Assembly: GCF_003480255.1 (NCBI RefSeq)
Contig: NZ_QUIN01000004.1
Location: forward strand, 39,984 to 103,983
Direction: 5' to 3'
Length of the DNA: 64,000 nucleotides
Source: Erysipelatoclostridium sp. AM42-17
GTDB lineage: Bacteria; Bacillota_I; Bacilli_A; Erysipelotrichales; Coprobacillaceae
The notes under the pieces were generated by a model that saw nothing but the letters and a program-made list of their open reading frames with translations, did no database searches and was not told the origin of the DNA. Below, in pieces: positions 34,210-43,740 of the stretch (position 1 is the stretch's first letter; each line of letters opens with the position of its first letter). The translations under genes were made by a program, and so were the position numbers.

Positions 34210-34828
34210 GATTGCAATTACAAAAGGGCGAATAGAAAAACAGGTTTGTAAATTATTACAACAGGCAGGATTTGATATGGATCCTATTATTAATAAGGAT
34301 AGAGAATTATTAATTGAAACTAAAGATGGATTTTCGGTTATTTTTGGTAAGCCTAATGACGTGGTTACTTTTTTGGAACATGGAATTGTTGATATAGGTT
34401 TTGTTGGTAAAGATACATTGGATGATGTTGATTTTGATGATTATGATGAATTGCTTGATTTAAATATTGGTAAATGCTTTTTTGCAGTGGCTGCTTATCC
34501 AGAGTATCGCACGAAAGATTTTAAAAGAAGAAAGAAAATCGCTAGTAAATATACGAATGTGGCTAAAAAATATTTTGCTTCAAAACAGGAAGATGTTGAA
34601 ATTATTAAATTAGAAGGATCAGTTGAATTAGGACCGGTAACAGGCATTTCTGATGCAATTGTAGACATTGTTGAAACGGGGTCAACATTAAAAGCAAACG
34701 GTTTAGAAGTGATTGAAAAAGTAAGTGATATTTCAACACGTTTGATTGTCAATAAAGTAAGTTTTAAATTTAAAAAAGCTGAAATTATGAATGTTGTTAA
34801 TAAATTAGAAAATGTTATAGGGGGATAA
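34202..34828 (+). CDS. hisG: ATP phosphoribosyltransferase, short form
   Basis: 208 residues, the short HisG that needs His[40 protein letters not shown] and the PRPP-binding [33 protein letters not shown] are diagnostic. It catalyses the first committed step of histidine synthesis. ATG 34202 follows AGAAGGTG inside the end of hisZ (8-base overlap). Confidence 0.95.
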   Translation: MIKIAITKGRIEKQVCKLLQQAGFDMDPIINKDRELLIETKDGFSVIFGKPNDVVTFLEHGIVDIGFVGKDTLDDVDFDDYDELLDLNIGKCFFAVAAYPEYRTKDFKRRKKIASKYTNVAKKYFASKQEDVEIIKLEGSVELGPVTGISDAIVDIVETGSTLKANGLEVIEKVSDISTRLIVNKVSFKFKKAEIMNVVNKLENVIGG

Positions 34829-34831
34829 AAC

Positions 34832-36130
34832 ATGTTAAAAACGATTAATTATAACGGGGATTTAAAAGAAATAGCTAATAAATTAAATAATCGTAAAGAA
34901 GAAATTAGCGAAGAAGTAAACAATGCAGTAAATGGCATTATTCAAGATATACGAAAAAATGGGAATCAAGCACTGTTTGATTACTGTAAAAAATTTGATG
35001 GCTATGAAATAAAAGATGAACAAGATTTGATAGTAAGTGATGCTGAAAAAGAAGCGGCTTTAAAAGAAGTAGACGAGGATTATATTCGTATTTTAGAAAG
35101 AACAAAAAAACAAATTACAGAATTTCATAAGAATCAAATTGATAAATCATGGTCTTTATATAAAGACAATGGTGTTATTATGGGACAAATGGTAAGACCG
35201 ATTGAAAGAGTAGCTTTATATGTACCAGGAGGTACAGCAAGTTATCCTTCAACAGTTTTAATGAATGCTGTTCCGGCTAAGCTTGCTGGAGTGAAAGATT
35301 TAGTTATTATTACACCAGTTAAAGCAGATGGTAAAGTCAATCCGGTCATCGTTGCAGCAGCTAAAGTCAGTGGTGTTAATACCATTTATAAATTTGGGGG
35401 AGCACAAGGGGTGGCTGCAATAGCAAATGGAACAGAAACAATAAAAAAAGCAGATAAAATTGTTGGACCAGGTAACATCTATGTTGCTACAGCAAAGAAA
35501 TTGAGTTATGGGGTTGTCGATATTGACATGGTAGCAGGACCAAGTGAGGTCTTAATTATTGCTGATGAAAAAGCTAATCCAAAGTATATTGCTGCTGATT
35601 TAATGTCACAGGCAGAACATGATAAGCTTGCTAGTGCTATGCTTGTAACAACAAGCCAATCATTAGTTGAAGAAGTTAACAAAGAACTAAAAAGACAAAT
35701 AGCATATTTATCAAGAAAAGAAATTATTGAAGAATCATTGAAAAACTATGGAGGTGCTATTATTGTAGATAATTTAGATGAAGCTTTTGAAGTTTCTAAT
35801 TATCTTGCACCGGAACATTTAGAAATATTAGTTGAAAATCCTGTTAATACATTACCAAAAATAAAAAATGCTGGTTCAATCTTTTTAGGAGAATATACTC
35901 CAGAACCATTAGGAGATTATATGTCAGGAACAAACCATGTTTTACCTACAGGTGGAACAGCAAAATTCTATTCTGCTTTAGGTGTTTATGATTACGTTAA
36001 ATATTCATCTTATAGCTATTATCCTAAAAACGTTTTAGAAACATTCAAAGATGACGTCCAAACATTTGCTAAAAGTGAAGGATTAGATGCTCATGCTAAT
36101 TCAATTGCAGTAAGATTCGAGGATCAATAA
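34832..36130 (+). CDS. hisD: Histidinol dehydrogenase
   Basis: 432 residues. YVPGGTASYPSTVLM, VGPGNIYVATAKKL, DMVAGPSEVLIIAD, MSQAEHD (zinc/catalytic Glu-His) and NYLAPEHLEIL are HisD signatures. It oxidises L-histidinol to histidine in two NAD-dependent steps. Three bases after hisG, SD TAGGGGGA. Confidence 0.96.
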   Translation: MLKTINYNGDLKEIANKLNNRKEEISEEVNNAVNGIIQDIRKNGNQALFDYCKKFDGYEIKDEQDLIVSDAEKEAALKEVDEDYIRILERTKKQITEFHKNQIDKSWSLYKDNGVIMGQMVRPIERVALYVPGGTASYPSTVLMNAVPAKLAGVKDLVIITPVKADGKVNPVIVAAAKVSGVNTIYKFGGAQGVAAIANGTETIKKADKIVGPGNIYVATAKKLSYGVVDIDMVAGPSEVLIIADEKANPKYIAADLMSQAEHDKLASAMLVTTSQSLVEEVNKELKRQIAYLSRKEIIEESLKNYGGAIIVDNLDEAFEVSNYLAPEHLEILVENPVNTLPKIKNAGSIFLGEYTPEPLGDYMSGTNHVLPTGGTAKFYSALGVYDYVKYSSYSYYPKNVLETFKDDVQTFAKSEGLDAHANSIAVRFEDQ

Positions 36131-36131
36131 T

Positions 36132-36722
36132 ATGAGAACAGCGACAATAAAAAGAGAAACTAAAGAAACAAAAATTAACCTTACTTTAAATTTGGATGGA
36201 GAAGGACAATCATCTATTAATACAGGGGTTGGCTTTTTAGATCATATGTTGACTTTGCTTGCGTTTCATGGTCAATTTGATTTGAATTTAACATGTGATG
36301 GTGATTTGCAAGTTGACAGTCATCATACAGTGGAAGATATAGGCATTGCTTTGGGAGATGCATTAACTGAATGTTTAGGTGATAAACGAGGTATTTATCG
36401 TTATGGTAGTTTTACAATTCCAATGGATGAAGCATTGGTAACGGTTGATTTAGATATCAGTGGTCGTGCTTTCTTGGTCTATCATGTTCCAGATTTACCA
36501 ACAGTAATTTTAGGGAATTATGAAACTGAGATGACAGAAGAATTTTTTAGAGCATTAGCGACACATGGCAATTTGACTTTACATATTAATGAACACTATG
36601 GCAAAAATAGTCATCATATTATTGAGGCTTGTTTTAAAGCCTTAGGACGTGCTTTAAAACAAGCAGTTAAAATTGATCCTGAAAATGCGGATAAAGTAAG
36701 TTCTTCAAAGGGTGTTTTATAA
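36132..36722 (+). CDS. hisB: Imidazoleglycerol-phosphate dehydratase
   Basis: 196 residues, the monofunctional IGPD without a phosphatase domain. GVGFLDHMLTLLAFHG and DSHHTVEDIGIALGDAL give the first Mn-binding motif; NSHHIIEACFKALGRAL the second. The C-terminal SSSKGVL is typical. Starts two bases after hisD. Confidence 0.96.
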   Translation: MRTATIKRETKETKINLTLNLDGEGQSSINTGVGFLDHMLTLLAFHGQFDLNLTCDGDLQVDSHHTVEDIGIALGDALTECLGDKRGIYRYGSFTIPMDEALVTVDLDISGRAFLVYHVPDLPTVILGNYETEMTEEFFRALATHGNLTLHINEHYGKNSHHIIEACFKALGRALKQAVKIDPENADKVSSSKGVL

Positions 36723-36741
36723 ATCTTTTAGGGGGGATATC

Positions 36742-37350
36742 ATGTTAGCTATTATTGATTATAACTTGGGGAATTTAAAAAGTGTTTATGGCGCTTTGAA
36801 AAGAATTGGTCTTGATCCTATTATTACAAGAGATCAAGATGTTATTAGACAAGCAGATGGAATTGTTTTACCGGGTGTTGGAGCATTTCCAGTAGCTATG
36901 GAAAATCTAAAAAAATATGATTTAATTGATGTATTAAATGAAAAAAAGGAACAAGGGACACCTATATTAGGTATTTGTTTAGGTATGCAAATATTGTTTG
37001 ATTGGGGTTATGAGGTAGAAAAAACAGCAGGGTTAGGATTTATTCCAGGAACTGTTGAATTTATGGATATAGATGAAAAGATTCCACACATGGGATGGAA
37101 TCAGCTTCATTTCAATCAAAAACATCCATTATTAAAATATATTAATGAAAATGAAGATGTTTATTTTGTTCATTCTTATTATGCAAAATGTGATCCACAA
37201 TATTTAGTGGCTTACAGTGATTATGGAAAAGCTAATATCACAGCAATTGTGGCTAATAAAAATGTAATGGGATGTCAGTTCCATCCTGAAAAAAGTGGAA
37301 CGGTCGGACAAAATTTATTAAAGGCATTTAAGGAGATGATATCATGTTAG
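36742..37350 (+). CDS. hisH: Imidazole glycerol phosphate synthase, glutaminase subunit
   Basis: 202 residues. Class I glutamine amidotransferase with nucleophile Cys in GICLGMQILF and the His-Glu pair in QFHPEKSG. IDYNLGNLKSVYGAL is the N-terminal signature. ATG 36742 follows TAGGGGGG; a longer frame to 36712 overlaps hisB and has no SD. Delivers ammonia to HisF. Confidence 0.96.
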   Translation: MLAIIDYNLGNLKSVYGALKRIGLDPIITRDQDVIRQADGIVLPGVGAFPVAMENLKKYDLIDVLNEKKEQGTPILGICLGMQILFDWGYEVEKTAGLGFIPGTVEFMDIDEKIPHMGWNQLHFNQKHPLLKYINENEDVYFVHSYYAKCDPQYLVAYSDYGKANITAIVANKNVMGCQFHPEKSGTVGQNLLKAFKEMISC

Positions 37351-38069
37351 TTATACCAGCGATAGATTTAAAAGATGGACAAGCAGTAAGATTGTTTAAG
37401 GGAGATTACAATCAAAAAACAGTTTATAGTCATCATCCTGAACAGTTAGCGCAACATTTTGAACAGTTAGGTGCCAAGATTCTTCATGTTGTTGATTTGG
37501 ATGGAGCTAAAGATGGACAATGCATCAATTTAGAAACGATTAAAAAAATTAGAAATGCGACTTCAATGAATTTAGAATTAGGTGGCGGAATCCGTAATAT
37601 GGAAACTGTTGATTTATATTTAAATGAAGTAGGTATTGATCGTGTTATTTTAGGAACAGCAGCTATTGAAAATCCAAAATTTTTAAAAGAAGCCCTTGAT
37701 AAATATGGACCTCAAAGAATTGTTGTTGGTGTTGATGTAAAAAATGGTTTTGTTTCAACATCAGGCTGGCTACAAACAAGTCAAGTAGCTTATCTTGATT
37801 TTATTAAACAATTAGAAAACTTAGGGGTAAAATATATTGTTGCGACGGATATTTCAAAAGATGGAACTTTAACAGGACCTAACTTTGATATGTATGATCA
37901 AATTTATCAACATAGTTCAATTCAATTTGTTGTTTCTGGTGGTATTAAAGATTTTGATAACATTAAAGCTGTAGCTGATAAGGGCTATTATGCTTGTATC
38001 GTCGGAAAGGCTTATTATGAAAATAAAGTTGACTTAAAGGAGGCGATTACATGCTTACAAAAAGGATAA
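37344..38069 (+). CDS. hisA: ProFAR isomerase
   Basis: 241 residues, beta-alpha barrel. [20 protein letters not shown] has the catalytic Asp8 region; [11 protein letters not shown] and [18 protein letters not shown] the second phosphate site. Overlaps hisH by seven bases and hisF by 19. Confidence 0.96.
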   Translation: MLVIPAIDLKDGQAVRLFKGDYNQKTVYSHHPEQLAQHFEQLGAKILHVVDLDGAKDGQCINLETIKKIRNATSMNLELGGGIRNMETVDLYLNEVGIDRVILGTAAIENPKFLKEALDKYGPQRIVVGVDVKNGFVSTSGWLQTSQVAYLDFIKQLENLGVKYIVATDISKDGTLTGPNFDMYDQIYQHSSIQFVVSGGIKDFDNIKAVADKGYYACIVGKAYYENKVDLKEAITCLQKG

Positions 38070-38818
38070 TTCCTTGTTTAGATATTAAGGATGGTAAGGT
38101 TGTTAAGGGCATCAATTTTGTTGGTTTAAAAGATGTGGGTGATCCTATTGAACTAGCCAAAAAATATGACTTACAATGTGCTGATGAAGTTGTTTTTTTA
38201 GATATAACCGCTTCATATGAAAAAAGAGATATTATTAAAGATTTAATAGCACGTGGAGCCAGTGAGCTTACAATTCCTTTAGCTGTAGGAGGGGGAATTC
38301 GTACTCTTGATGATTTTAGAACGATTTTAGCAAGTGGTGCTGACAAAGTGTCCGTTAATTCAGCAGCTATAGCAAATCCACAATTAATTGAAGATGCTGC
38401 CAAAGAATTTGGTGTTCAATGCGTTGTTGTGGCCATTGATGCTAAAAAAAGAGATGATGGTAGTGGTTATGATGTTTATGTCAAAGGTGGCAGAGAAAAT
38501 ACTGGCATTGATTTAATTGACTGGGTAACGAAATGTCAATCATTAGGTGCTGGAGAGATTTTATTAACTTCTATGGATGCTGATGGAACAAAAGCAGGAT
38601 ATGACATTGACATGATTAATGCAGTCTGTCAAGTTGTAGATATACCGGTTATTGCCAGTGGTGGTTGTGGAAGTATTCAAGATATTATTGATGTATTTGA
38701 AAAAACAAATTGTGATGCTGCACTTGTTGCTTCTTTATTTCACTTTGATGAAGCAACAGTAGAAGATGTCAGAGAGGCATGTAGACAACATCATATAAAT
38801 GTAAGGAGAGCAAAATGA
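38051..38818 (+). CDS. hisF: Imidazole glycerol phosphate synthase, cyclase subunit
   Basis: 255 residues. [19 protein letters not shown] contains catalytic Asp11; [32 protein letters not shown] (second catalytic Asp) and ASGGCGS complete the barrel. ATG inside the end of hisA with AAGGAGG upstream. Confidence 0.97.
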   Translation: MLTKRIIPCLDIKDGKVVKGINFVGLKDVGDPIELAKKYDLQCADEVVFLDITASYEKRDIIKDLIARGASELTIPLAVGGGIRTLDDFRTILASGADKVSVNSAAIANPQLIEDAAKEFGVQCVVVAIDAKKRDDGSGYDVYVKGGRENTGIDLIDWVTKCQSLGAGEILLTSMDADGTKAGYDIDMINAVCQVVDIPVIASGGCGSIQDIIDVFEKTNCDAALVASLFHFDEATVEDVREACRQHHINVRRAK

Positions 38819-39453
38819 GACCAGATTTTAAAAAAATGGAATTAATTCCAGCAATTGTACAAGATTATCAAACAAAAGAAGTATTAATGCTTGCTTATGT
38901 TAATGAAGAAGCTTATGATAAAATGCTTGAGATTGGTCAAACTGTATTTTATTCAAGAAGTCGAAAAAAACTATGGCACAAAGGAGAAGAATCAGGACAT
39001 TTTCAAGATGTTAAAGGAATCTATTTAGATTGTGATCTAGATACTTTACTTATTTATGTTAAGCAAACAGGAGCTGCTTGCCACACTGGTGCTTATTCTT
39101 GTTTCTTTAATGAAGTGAAACCATATGACAGCGTAGATATCTTTAAAGAATTAGAAAATTTAATTGCTGATCGTAAAGTTCATCCAAAAGAAAAATCATA
39201 TACTAATTATCTTTTAAATGAAGGTGTAGATAAGATTTGTAAAAAAGTTGGTGAAGAAGCAAGTGAAACAATTATTGCTGCTAAAAATGATAATAAAGAT
39301 GAACTCGTAGGTGAGATTAGTGATTTATTGTATCATGTCTTTGTATTAATGAATGATCGTGGAGTGGCTTTATCTGATATTCAAAATAAACTTAAAGCGC
39401 GTCATCAAATTACAGGAAATAAAAAAGAATTTCATACGAGAGGAGAATATTAA
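38815..39453 (+). CDS. hisIE: Bifunctional phosphoribosyl-AMP cyclohydrolase/phosphoribosyl-ATP pyrophosphatase
   Basis: 212 residues. HisI part (about 1-115): [34 protein letters not shown] and the zinc-binding [26 protein letters not shown]. HisE part (about 120-212): [29 protein letters not shown] with the metal-binding EE. ATGA overlap with hisF. Confidence 0.96.
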   Translation: MRPDFKKMELIPAIVQDYQTKEVLMLAYVNEEAYDKMLEIGQTVFYSRSRKKLWHKGEESGHFQDVKGIYLDCDLDTLLIYVKQTGAACHTGAYSCFFNEVKPYDSVDIFKELENLIADRKVHPKEKSYTNYLLNEGVDKICKKVGEEASETIIAAKNDNKDELVGEISDLLYHVFVLMNDRGVALSDIQNKLKARHQITGNKKEFHTRGEY

Positions 39454-39473
39454 GGAGAGCATTCTCCTTTTTT
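39452..39473 (+). terminator. Internal hairpin between hisIE and hisK
   Basis: AAGGAGA (39452-39458) pairs with TCTCCTT (39463-39469) around GCAT, then Ts. It may reduce transcription into hisK. The only SD-like sequence near hisK is inside this hairpin. Confidence 0.7.
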
Positions 39474-39482
39474 AATAAAACT

Positions 39483-40283
39483 ATGAAAACAATAGATTAT
39501 CATATGCATACATGTTTTTCTGGTGATAGTGAGGTCAATCCCAGAGAACATGTTTTACAAGCTATAAAGATGAATTTGGATGAAATTTGTTTTACAGATC
39601 ATCGGGATTTTGATTATCCTATTGATTCTTTTGAATTAGACGTTGAAAACTATTATCAAACAATTCAGTCATTAAAAGAGGAATTTAAAGATAAAATTAA
39701 AATTAAATGGGGAATTGAAATAGGGTTGGATTTAGATCATAAGGAAGAAATTAATCAATTAATTGCTCAATACCCTTTTGATTTTGTAATTGGATCAATT
39801 CATGTTATCCATCATACAGAATTTTATTATGGTGAATTCTTTAAAAATAAATCTAAAGAACAAGCTCACCAAGAGTTTTTTGAGGAAACATTAAAATGTG
39901 TTCAAGAATTCGATTGTTTTAATGTGTTAGGTCATTTAGACTACATTGTTCGCTATGGCCCTTATCAAGATAAAAGTGTAGATCATCAAAAGTATCAAGA
40001 TATTATTGATGAAATATTTAAAACATTAATAAAAAAAGGAAAAGGTATAGAAGTAAATACATCTGGATATCGAGATTTGAAAACATGTGGTTTTCCTAAT
40101 TTTGAACAAGTACAAAGATATTATGATATAGGAGGACGCATTATTACAGTTGGAACTGATAGTCATACTAGTGATCGAGTAGGTGAAAACTGTTTAACAG
40201 TTGTAAAAAAATTAAAAGAAATAGGCTTTAATGATGTAAGTACTTTTACATTACAAGTGAAGGACTTGATGACTATTGATTAA
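39483..40283 (+). CDS. hisK: Histidinol-phosphatase, PHP type
   Basis: 266 residues. DYHMHTCFSGDSEVN provides the first PHP metal motif, CFTDHRDFDYP the second, and GHLDYIVRYGP with GTDSHTSDRVG the later ones. It removes phosphate from histidinol phosphate. No SD is visible close to the ATG, so translation may be inefficient or coupled. It follows a terminator-like hairpin at the end of hisIE. hisC is not in the cluster. Confidence 0.92.
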   Translation: MKTIDYHMHTCFSGDSEVNPREHVLQAIKMNLDEICFTDHRDFDYPIDSFELDVENYYQTIQSLKEEFKDKIKIKWGIEIGLDLDHKEEINQLIAQYPFDFVIGSIHVIHHTEFYYGEFFKNKSKEQAHQEFFEETLKCVQEFDCFNVLGHLDYIVRYGPYQDKSVDHQKYQDIIDEIFKTLIKKGKGIEVNTSGYRDLKTCGFPNFEQVQRYYDIGGRIITVGTDSHTSDRVGENCLTVVKKLKEIGFNDVSTFTLQVKDLMTID

Positions 40284-40305
40284 ATTATAAAAGGAAGTGT
40301 AAAAA

Positions 40306-41199
40306 ATGACATATGAAGAAATGATAGAAGATGAAACAGTCATTGAGGGAATGAATACAAAAGTCATGAGCGACGAAGAGATGGATACAATATATATACC
40401 AGATGTTGAATATATGAATCTTGATGGTATAAGCCGTGTTTTACAGATACTTATGCCTCGAAAAAGAAATATGAATCATGAAAAATATCCATTAATTATT
40501 TATGTTCAAGGGTCAGCATGGCATCAACAAAATGTTTATCAACATGTAGGTCAACTTAATTATTTATGCAAACAGGGGTTTGTTGTTGCTATTGTACAAT
40601 ATCGTGAAAGCGACATAGCTCCCTTTCCAGCCCAGATTGAAGATACAAAAACAGCGATTCGTTTTTTAAAAAAACATAGTGAAGAATATTATATCGACAA
40701 TAAAAATACTTTTTTATTTGGTGATTCTTCTGGTGGACATGTTGCTTTACTTACTGGACTTACATCTCATTTAAATATGCTGGATAGTCATTTATATGAA
40801 GAATATTCTTGTGATATAAAAGGAATTATTGATTTTTATGGTGTTGTTGATATTACCATGGAAGATGGTTTTCCTACAACAAAAAATCATCAGCAACCTG
40901 ACAGTCCAGAAGGATATTTAATAGGAAGAAAAAATGTTTTAGACAATCTCGATATAGCTTATCAAACAAATCCTATTCATTACTTAGACGGTGATATTCC
41001 GCCGATATTGATTGCTCATGGAACTAAAGATCGTCTTGTTGCCTTTAAACAAAGTGTAAAACTATACCAAGCTTTATTAGATAAAAATAAAGAGGTTGTT
41101 TTTTATCGAATGAAAGGTGCTGACCATGGTGGACCGATGTTTTTTTGTGAAGAAATGTTAGATGAAGTTGTTAAATTTATTAAAAAACATTTATCTTAA
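40306..41199 (+). CDS. Alpha/beta hydrolase (esterase/lipase, BD-FAE-like)
   Basis: 297 residues. YVQGSAWHQQ is the oxyanion-hole HG-like segment, GDSSGGHVALLTG carries the nucleophile Ser, and IAHGTKDRLVAF and GADHGGPMF supply Asp and His. No signal peptide, so a cytoplasmic carboxylesterase. It is 22 bases after hisK with SD AAAGGAAG and may be cotranscribed, though no link to histidine is evident. Confidence 0.86.
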   Translation: MTYEEMIEDETVIEGMNTKVMSDEEMDTIYIPDVEYMNLDGISRVLQILMPRKRNMNHEKYPLIIYVQGSAWHQQNVYQHVGQLNYLCKQGFVVAIVQYRESDIAPFPAQIEDTKTAIRFLKKHSEEYYIDNKNTFLFGDSSGGHVALLTGLTSHLNMLDSHLYEEYSCDIKGIIDFYGVVDITMEDGFPTTKNHQQPDSPEGYLIGRKNVLDNLDIAYQTNPIHYLDGDIPPILIAHGTKDRLVAFKQSVKLYQALLDKNKEVVFYRMKGADHGGPMFFCEEMLDEVVKFIKKHLS

Positions 41200-41297
41200 A
41201 AAGATAGGATGTATTTATAAGGTTGCGCAATTAAAGTAAAGGATTAGACATCTTTTGATTAAACTATGATATAATAATATATATAGGAGGTTAAGTT

Positions 41298-41645
41298 ATG
41301 GAATTATATACAAAAGAAAGTTTAAAAACAGTAATGAAAGGCAATGAAGGTCATGATTTTATTTTACCTAAACCATTATTTGAAACACATCAATATGCAA
41401 CAATTCGTTTAGAAGCAAAGTTAGCTTATGCAGCTATTTTAGATATACTTATGTCAAAAGCACAATATACTAAAGAAAATCTAGCATTTATTAAGGTTGA
41501 TAATCCTGAAATAAAAAATACTTTAGCTCGTTTAGCTAATAAAGAAGTTAATCAAGAAAAGATGTTAAAATACATTGAAGAATTAGATCAAGTAAACTTA
41601 ATTAAGGTAGAAGGACAAAATCTTTTTGTCTATGATTTAGGGTAA
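41298..41645 (+). CDS. RepA_N-like winged-helix protein (small, chromosomal)
   Basis: 115 residues. The run FILPKPLFETHQYATIRLEA followed by KLAYAAILDILMSKAQ resembles the N-terminal domain of RepA_N plasmid replication initiators (PKxLF, LSxEAKLLYxxLLDR). The C-terminal part (YIEELDQVNLIKVEGQNLFVYDL) has the expected wing. The N-terminal part of that initiator family is only about this size, so the protein is a lone domain. SD AGGAGG; promoter near 41266-41275 (TATAAT-like). It shares one base with the CDF gene. Confidence 0.5.
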   Translation: MELYTKESLKTVMKGNEGHDFILPKPLFETHQYATIRLEAKLAYAAILDILMSKAQYTKENLAFIKVDNPEIKNTLARLANKEVNQEKMLKYIEELDQVNLIKVEGQNLFVYDLG

Positions 41646-42811
41646 TGATACAATATTTAGCACATATTTTTATAAAAAATCATCAAGATTATGCCAATAT
41701 TAAAGTAAGAGAGCAGTACGGTTCATTATGTTCAATACTATCTATTATTTGTAATATTACATTAGTGTGTTTTAAAATTACCATGGGTTTTATTACTCAT
41801 AGTGTAGCCATTATGGCTGATGGGTTTAATAACTTGTCTGATGTAGGAAGTAACTTGGCTTCATTATTTGGTTTTAAATTATCTAATAAACATGCTGATA
41901 GTGAACATCCTTATGGGCATGGTCGTTATGAATATATTGCAGGTTTAGTTATTTCCTTTTTAATTTTATTGGTAGGAATACAATCATTAAAAGATTCTGT
42001 ATTAAAGATTATTTATCCAGAAAAAGTATTATTCAGTTGGATTGCTGTTATTATTTTGATTGCTTCTATTTTTATTAAATTATGGATGTATCATTTTAAT
42101 GCTTTCGTTGGTAAAAAGATAGATTCATCTACATTAAAAGCAGCAAGTCAAGATAGTTTGAATGATGTTATGACAACTTTTGCTACTTTATGTTCATTAG
42201 TTTTAACATTATTTACTACGTTACCTGTAGATGGTATTTTTGGTACAATCGTTTCAATTATCGTGTTAAAAGCAGGGGTTGAAGTTTTTAAAGATACGGT
42301 TAATCCACTGTTAGGTCTTGCTCCAGATAAAGAGTTTATTCAAGAAATTAAAGATTTTATTATGTCATTTGATAAACCGTTAGGAGTACATGATATTTTG
42401 TTACATGATTATGGTCCTGGACGTTTGTTTTTAACATTACATGTGGAAGTAAATTGTCATGATGATATGATGGTCGTACATGATCAAATTGATTTAATTG
42501 AAAGAGGCATACATGAAAAATTTCATATATTGACAACAATTCATATGGATCCAATTGATGTTGAAAACAAAGATATGATAAAGTATCGTGATTTAACTCA
42601 AAAAATAGTACATGATCTTAATCCTGAATATTCGATTCATGATTTTAGAATGGTTCCAGGGAAGACGCATACAAACTTGATTTTTGATGTTGTCGTACCA
42701 CCATCAGATCAGATTAATCATCAAGAACTAAAAAATATGATTACTAAAAAGATTCAAGAACAATATCCATATTGCTTTACAGTCATTCAAATTGACCATA
42801 ATTATATGTAA
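41645..42811 (+). CDS. Cation diffusion facilitator (CDF) transporter
   Basis: 388 residues. Six membrane segments in the first about 215 residues; metal-site motif MADGFNNLSDVGSNL in TM2 and ASQDSLNDVMTT in TM5, then HADSEHPYGHGRYEYIAGL. The cytoplasmic domain (about 220-310) starts APDKEFIQEI and is followed by an extra about 70 residues. DGFNNLSD-type sites are seen in Mn/Fe/Zn exporters; metal not assigned. Starts on the last base of the preceding stop. Confidence 0.9.
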   Translation: MIQYLAHIFIKNHQDYANIKVREQYGSLCSILSIICNITLVCFKITMGFITHSVAIMADGFNNLSDVGSNLASLFGFKLSNKHADSEHPYGHGRYEYIAGLVISFLILLVGIQSLKDSVLKIIYPEKVLFSWIAVIILIASIFIKLWMYHFNAFVGKKIDSSTLKAASQDSLNDVMTTFATLCSLVLTLFTTLPVDGIFGTIVSIIVLKAGVEVFKDTVNPLLGLAPDKEFIQEIKDFIMSFDKPLGVHDILLHDYGPGRLFLTLHVEVNCHDDMMVVHDQIDLIERGIHEKFHILTTIHMDPIDVENKDMIKYRDLTQKIVHDLNPEYSIHDFRMVPGKTHTNLIFDVVVPPSDQINHQELKNMITKKIQEQYPYCFTVIQIDHNYM

Positions 42812-42841
42812 GAGTACATTTTCAAAGTGTGCTCTTTTTTT
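42810..42841 (+). terminator. Terminator after the CDF gene
   Basis: AAGAGTACA pairs with TGTGCTCTT (one G-U), then Ts. Confidence 0.75.
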
Positions 42842-42905
42842 CTCATTTTGTAAATTATTAGTATAAAAAAATAATTATGCTATAGTTACAAGCGAGGTGA
42901 ACAGA

Positions 42906-43682
42906 ATGAATAAAAAATATTTCTTTTTTGATATAGATGGGACACTTGCGGTAGGTACACCGGGAAAACAATATATACCAGAATCAACAAAAAAAGCTAT
43001 AGCATTATTAAAAGAAAAAGGACATTTTGTTGCTATAGCAACAGGAAGAAGCTATGCTATGGCAGTTGATCACATGCATGATTTAGGTTTTGAAAACATG
43101 GTAAGTGATGGTGGTAATGGAATTACCATTCATGATCAGTTGATTGATATTAAGCCTTTGGATTATCAAAAATGTATTAATTTGATTAATGAGTGTAAAG
43201 AAAAAGGATTTATTTGGGCTATTTCACCAGATAATAAAACGAGAAGATTAGCACCAGATCATCGCTTTTATGATTTTACGCATGATGTTTATATGAAAAC
43301 AGAAGTGAAAGAAGGATTGAATCCTTTAGATTATGATAAAATTTACAAAGTGTATATAGCTTGTTATAGTCCTGAGGAACAACAATTAGAATCATTAAAA
43401 GAGCTTCCTTGGTGTCGTTTTCATAAAGAATATTTATTTGTGGAACCAGGTGATAAATCGGTAGGAATTAAAATGATTGTCGATCACTTTCAAGGTGATT
43501 ATAAAGATGTTGTTGTTTTTGGCGATGAAAAGAATGATTTAAGCATGTTTAGAGATGAATGGACAAGTATTGCTATGGGAAATGCTATTGATGAACTTAA
43601 AGCTAAAGCAACTTATGTTACTGATGATTGTGATAAAGATGGTATTTATAATGCTTGTAAACATTTTGGTTGGATTGATTAA
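42906..43682 (+). CDS. Cof-type HAD hydrolase
   Basis: 258 residues from ATG 42906 after GCGAGGTGA. DIDGT at Asp9/Asp11, IATGRSYAM, and GDEKNDLSMFRDEW, then SIAMGNAIDELKAKATYVT. Ends HFGWID like the HAD at 8018; these two are paralogous. Stands alone with its own terminator. Confidence 0.88.
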   Translation: MNKKYFFFDIDGTLAVGTPGKQYIPESTKKAIALLKEKGHFVAIATGRSYAMAVDHMHDLGFENMVSDGGNGITIHDQLIDIKPLDYQKCINLINECKEKGFIWAISPDNKTRRLAPDHRFYDFTHDVYMKTEVKEGLNPLDYDKIYKVYIACYSPEEQQLESLKELPWCRFHKEYLFVEPGDKSVGIKMIVDHFQGDYKDVVVFGDEKNDLSMFRDEWTSIAMGNAIDELKAKATYVTDDCDKDGIYNACKHFGWID

Positions 43683-43704
43683 AGTCATATAAATGACTTT
43701 TTTT
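43681..43704 (+). terminator. Terminator after HAD gene
   Basis: AAAGTCAT (43681-43688) pairs with ATGACTTT (43693-43700) around ATAA, then Ts. Confidence 0.8.
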
Positions 43705-43740
43705 CGTTATGGAGTATAATAGATATGTGGAGGGAAACAT

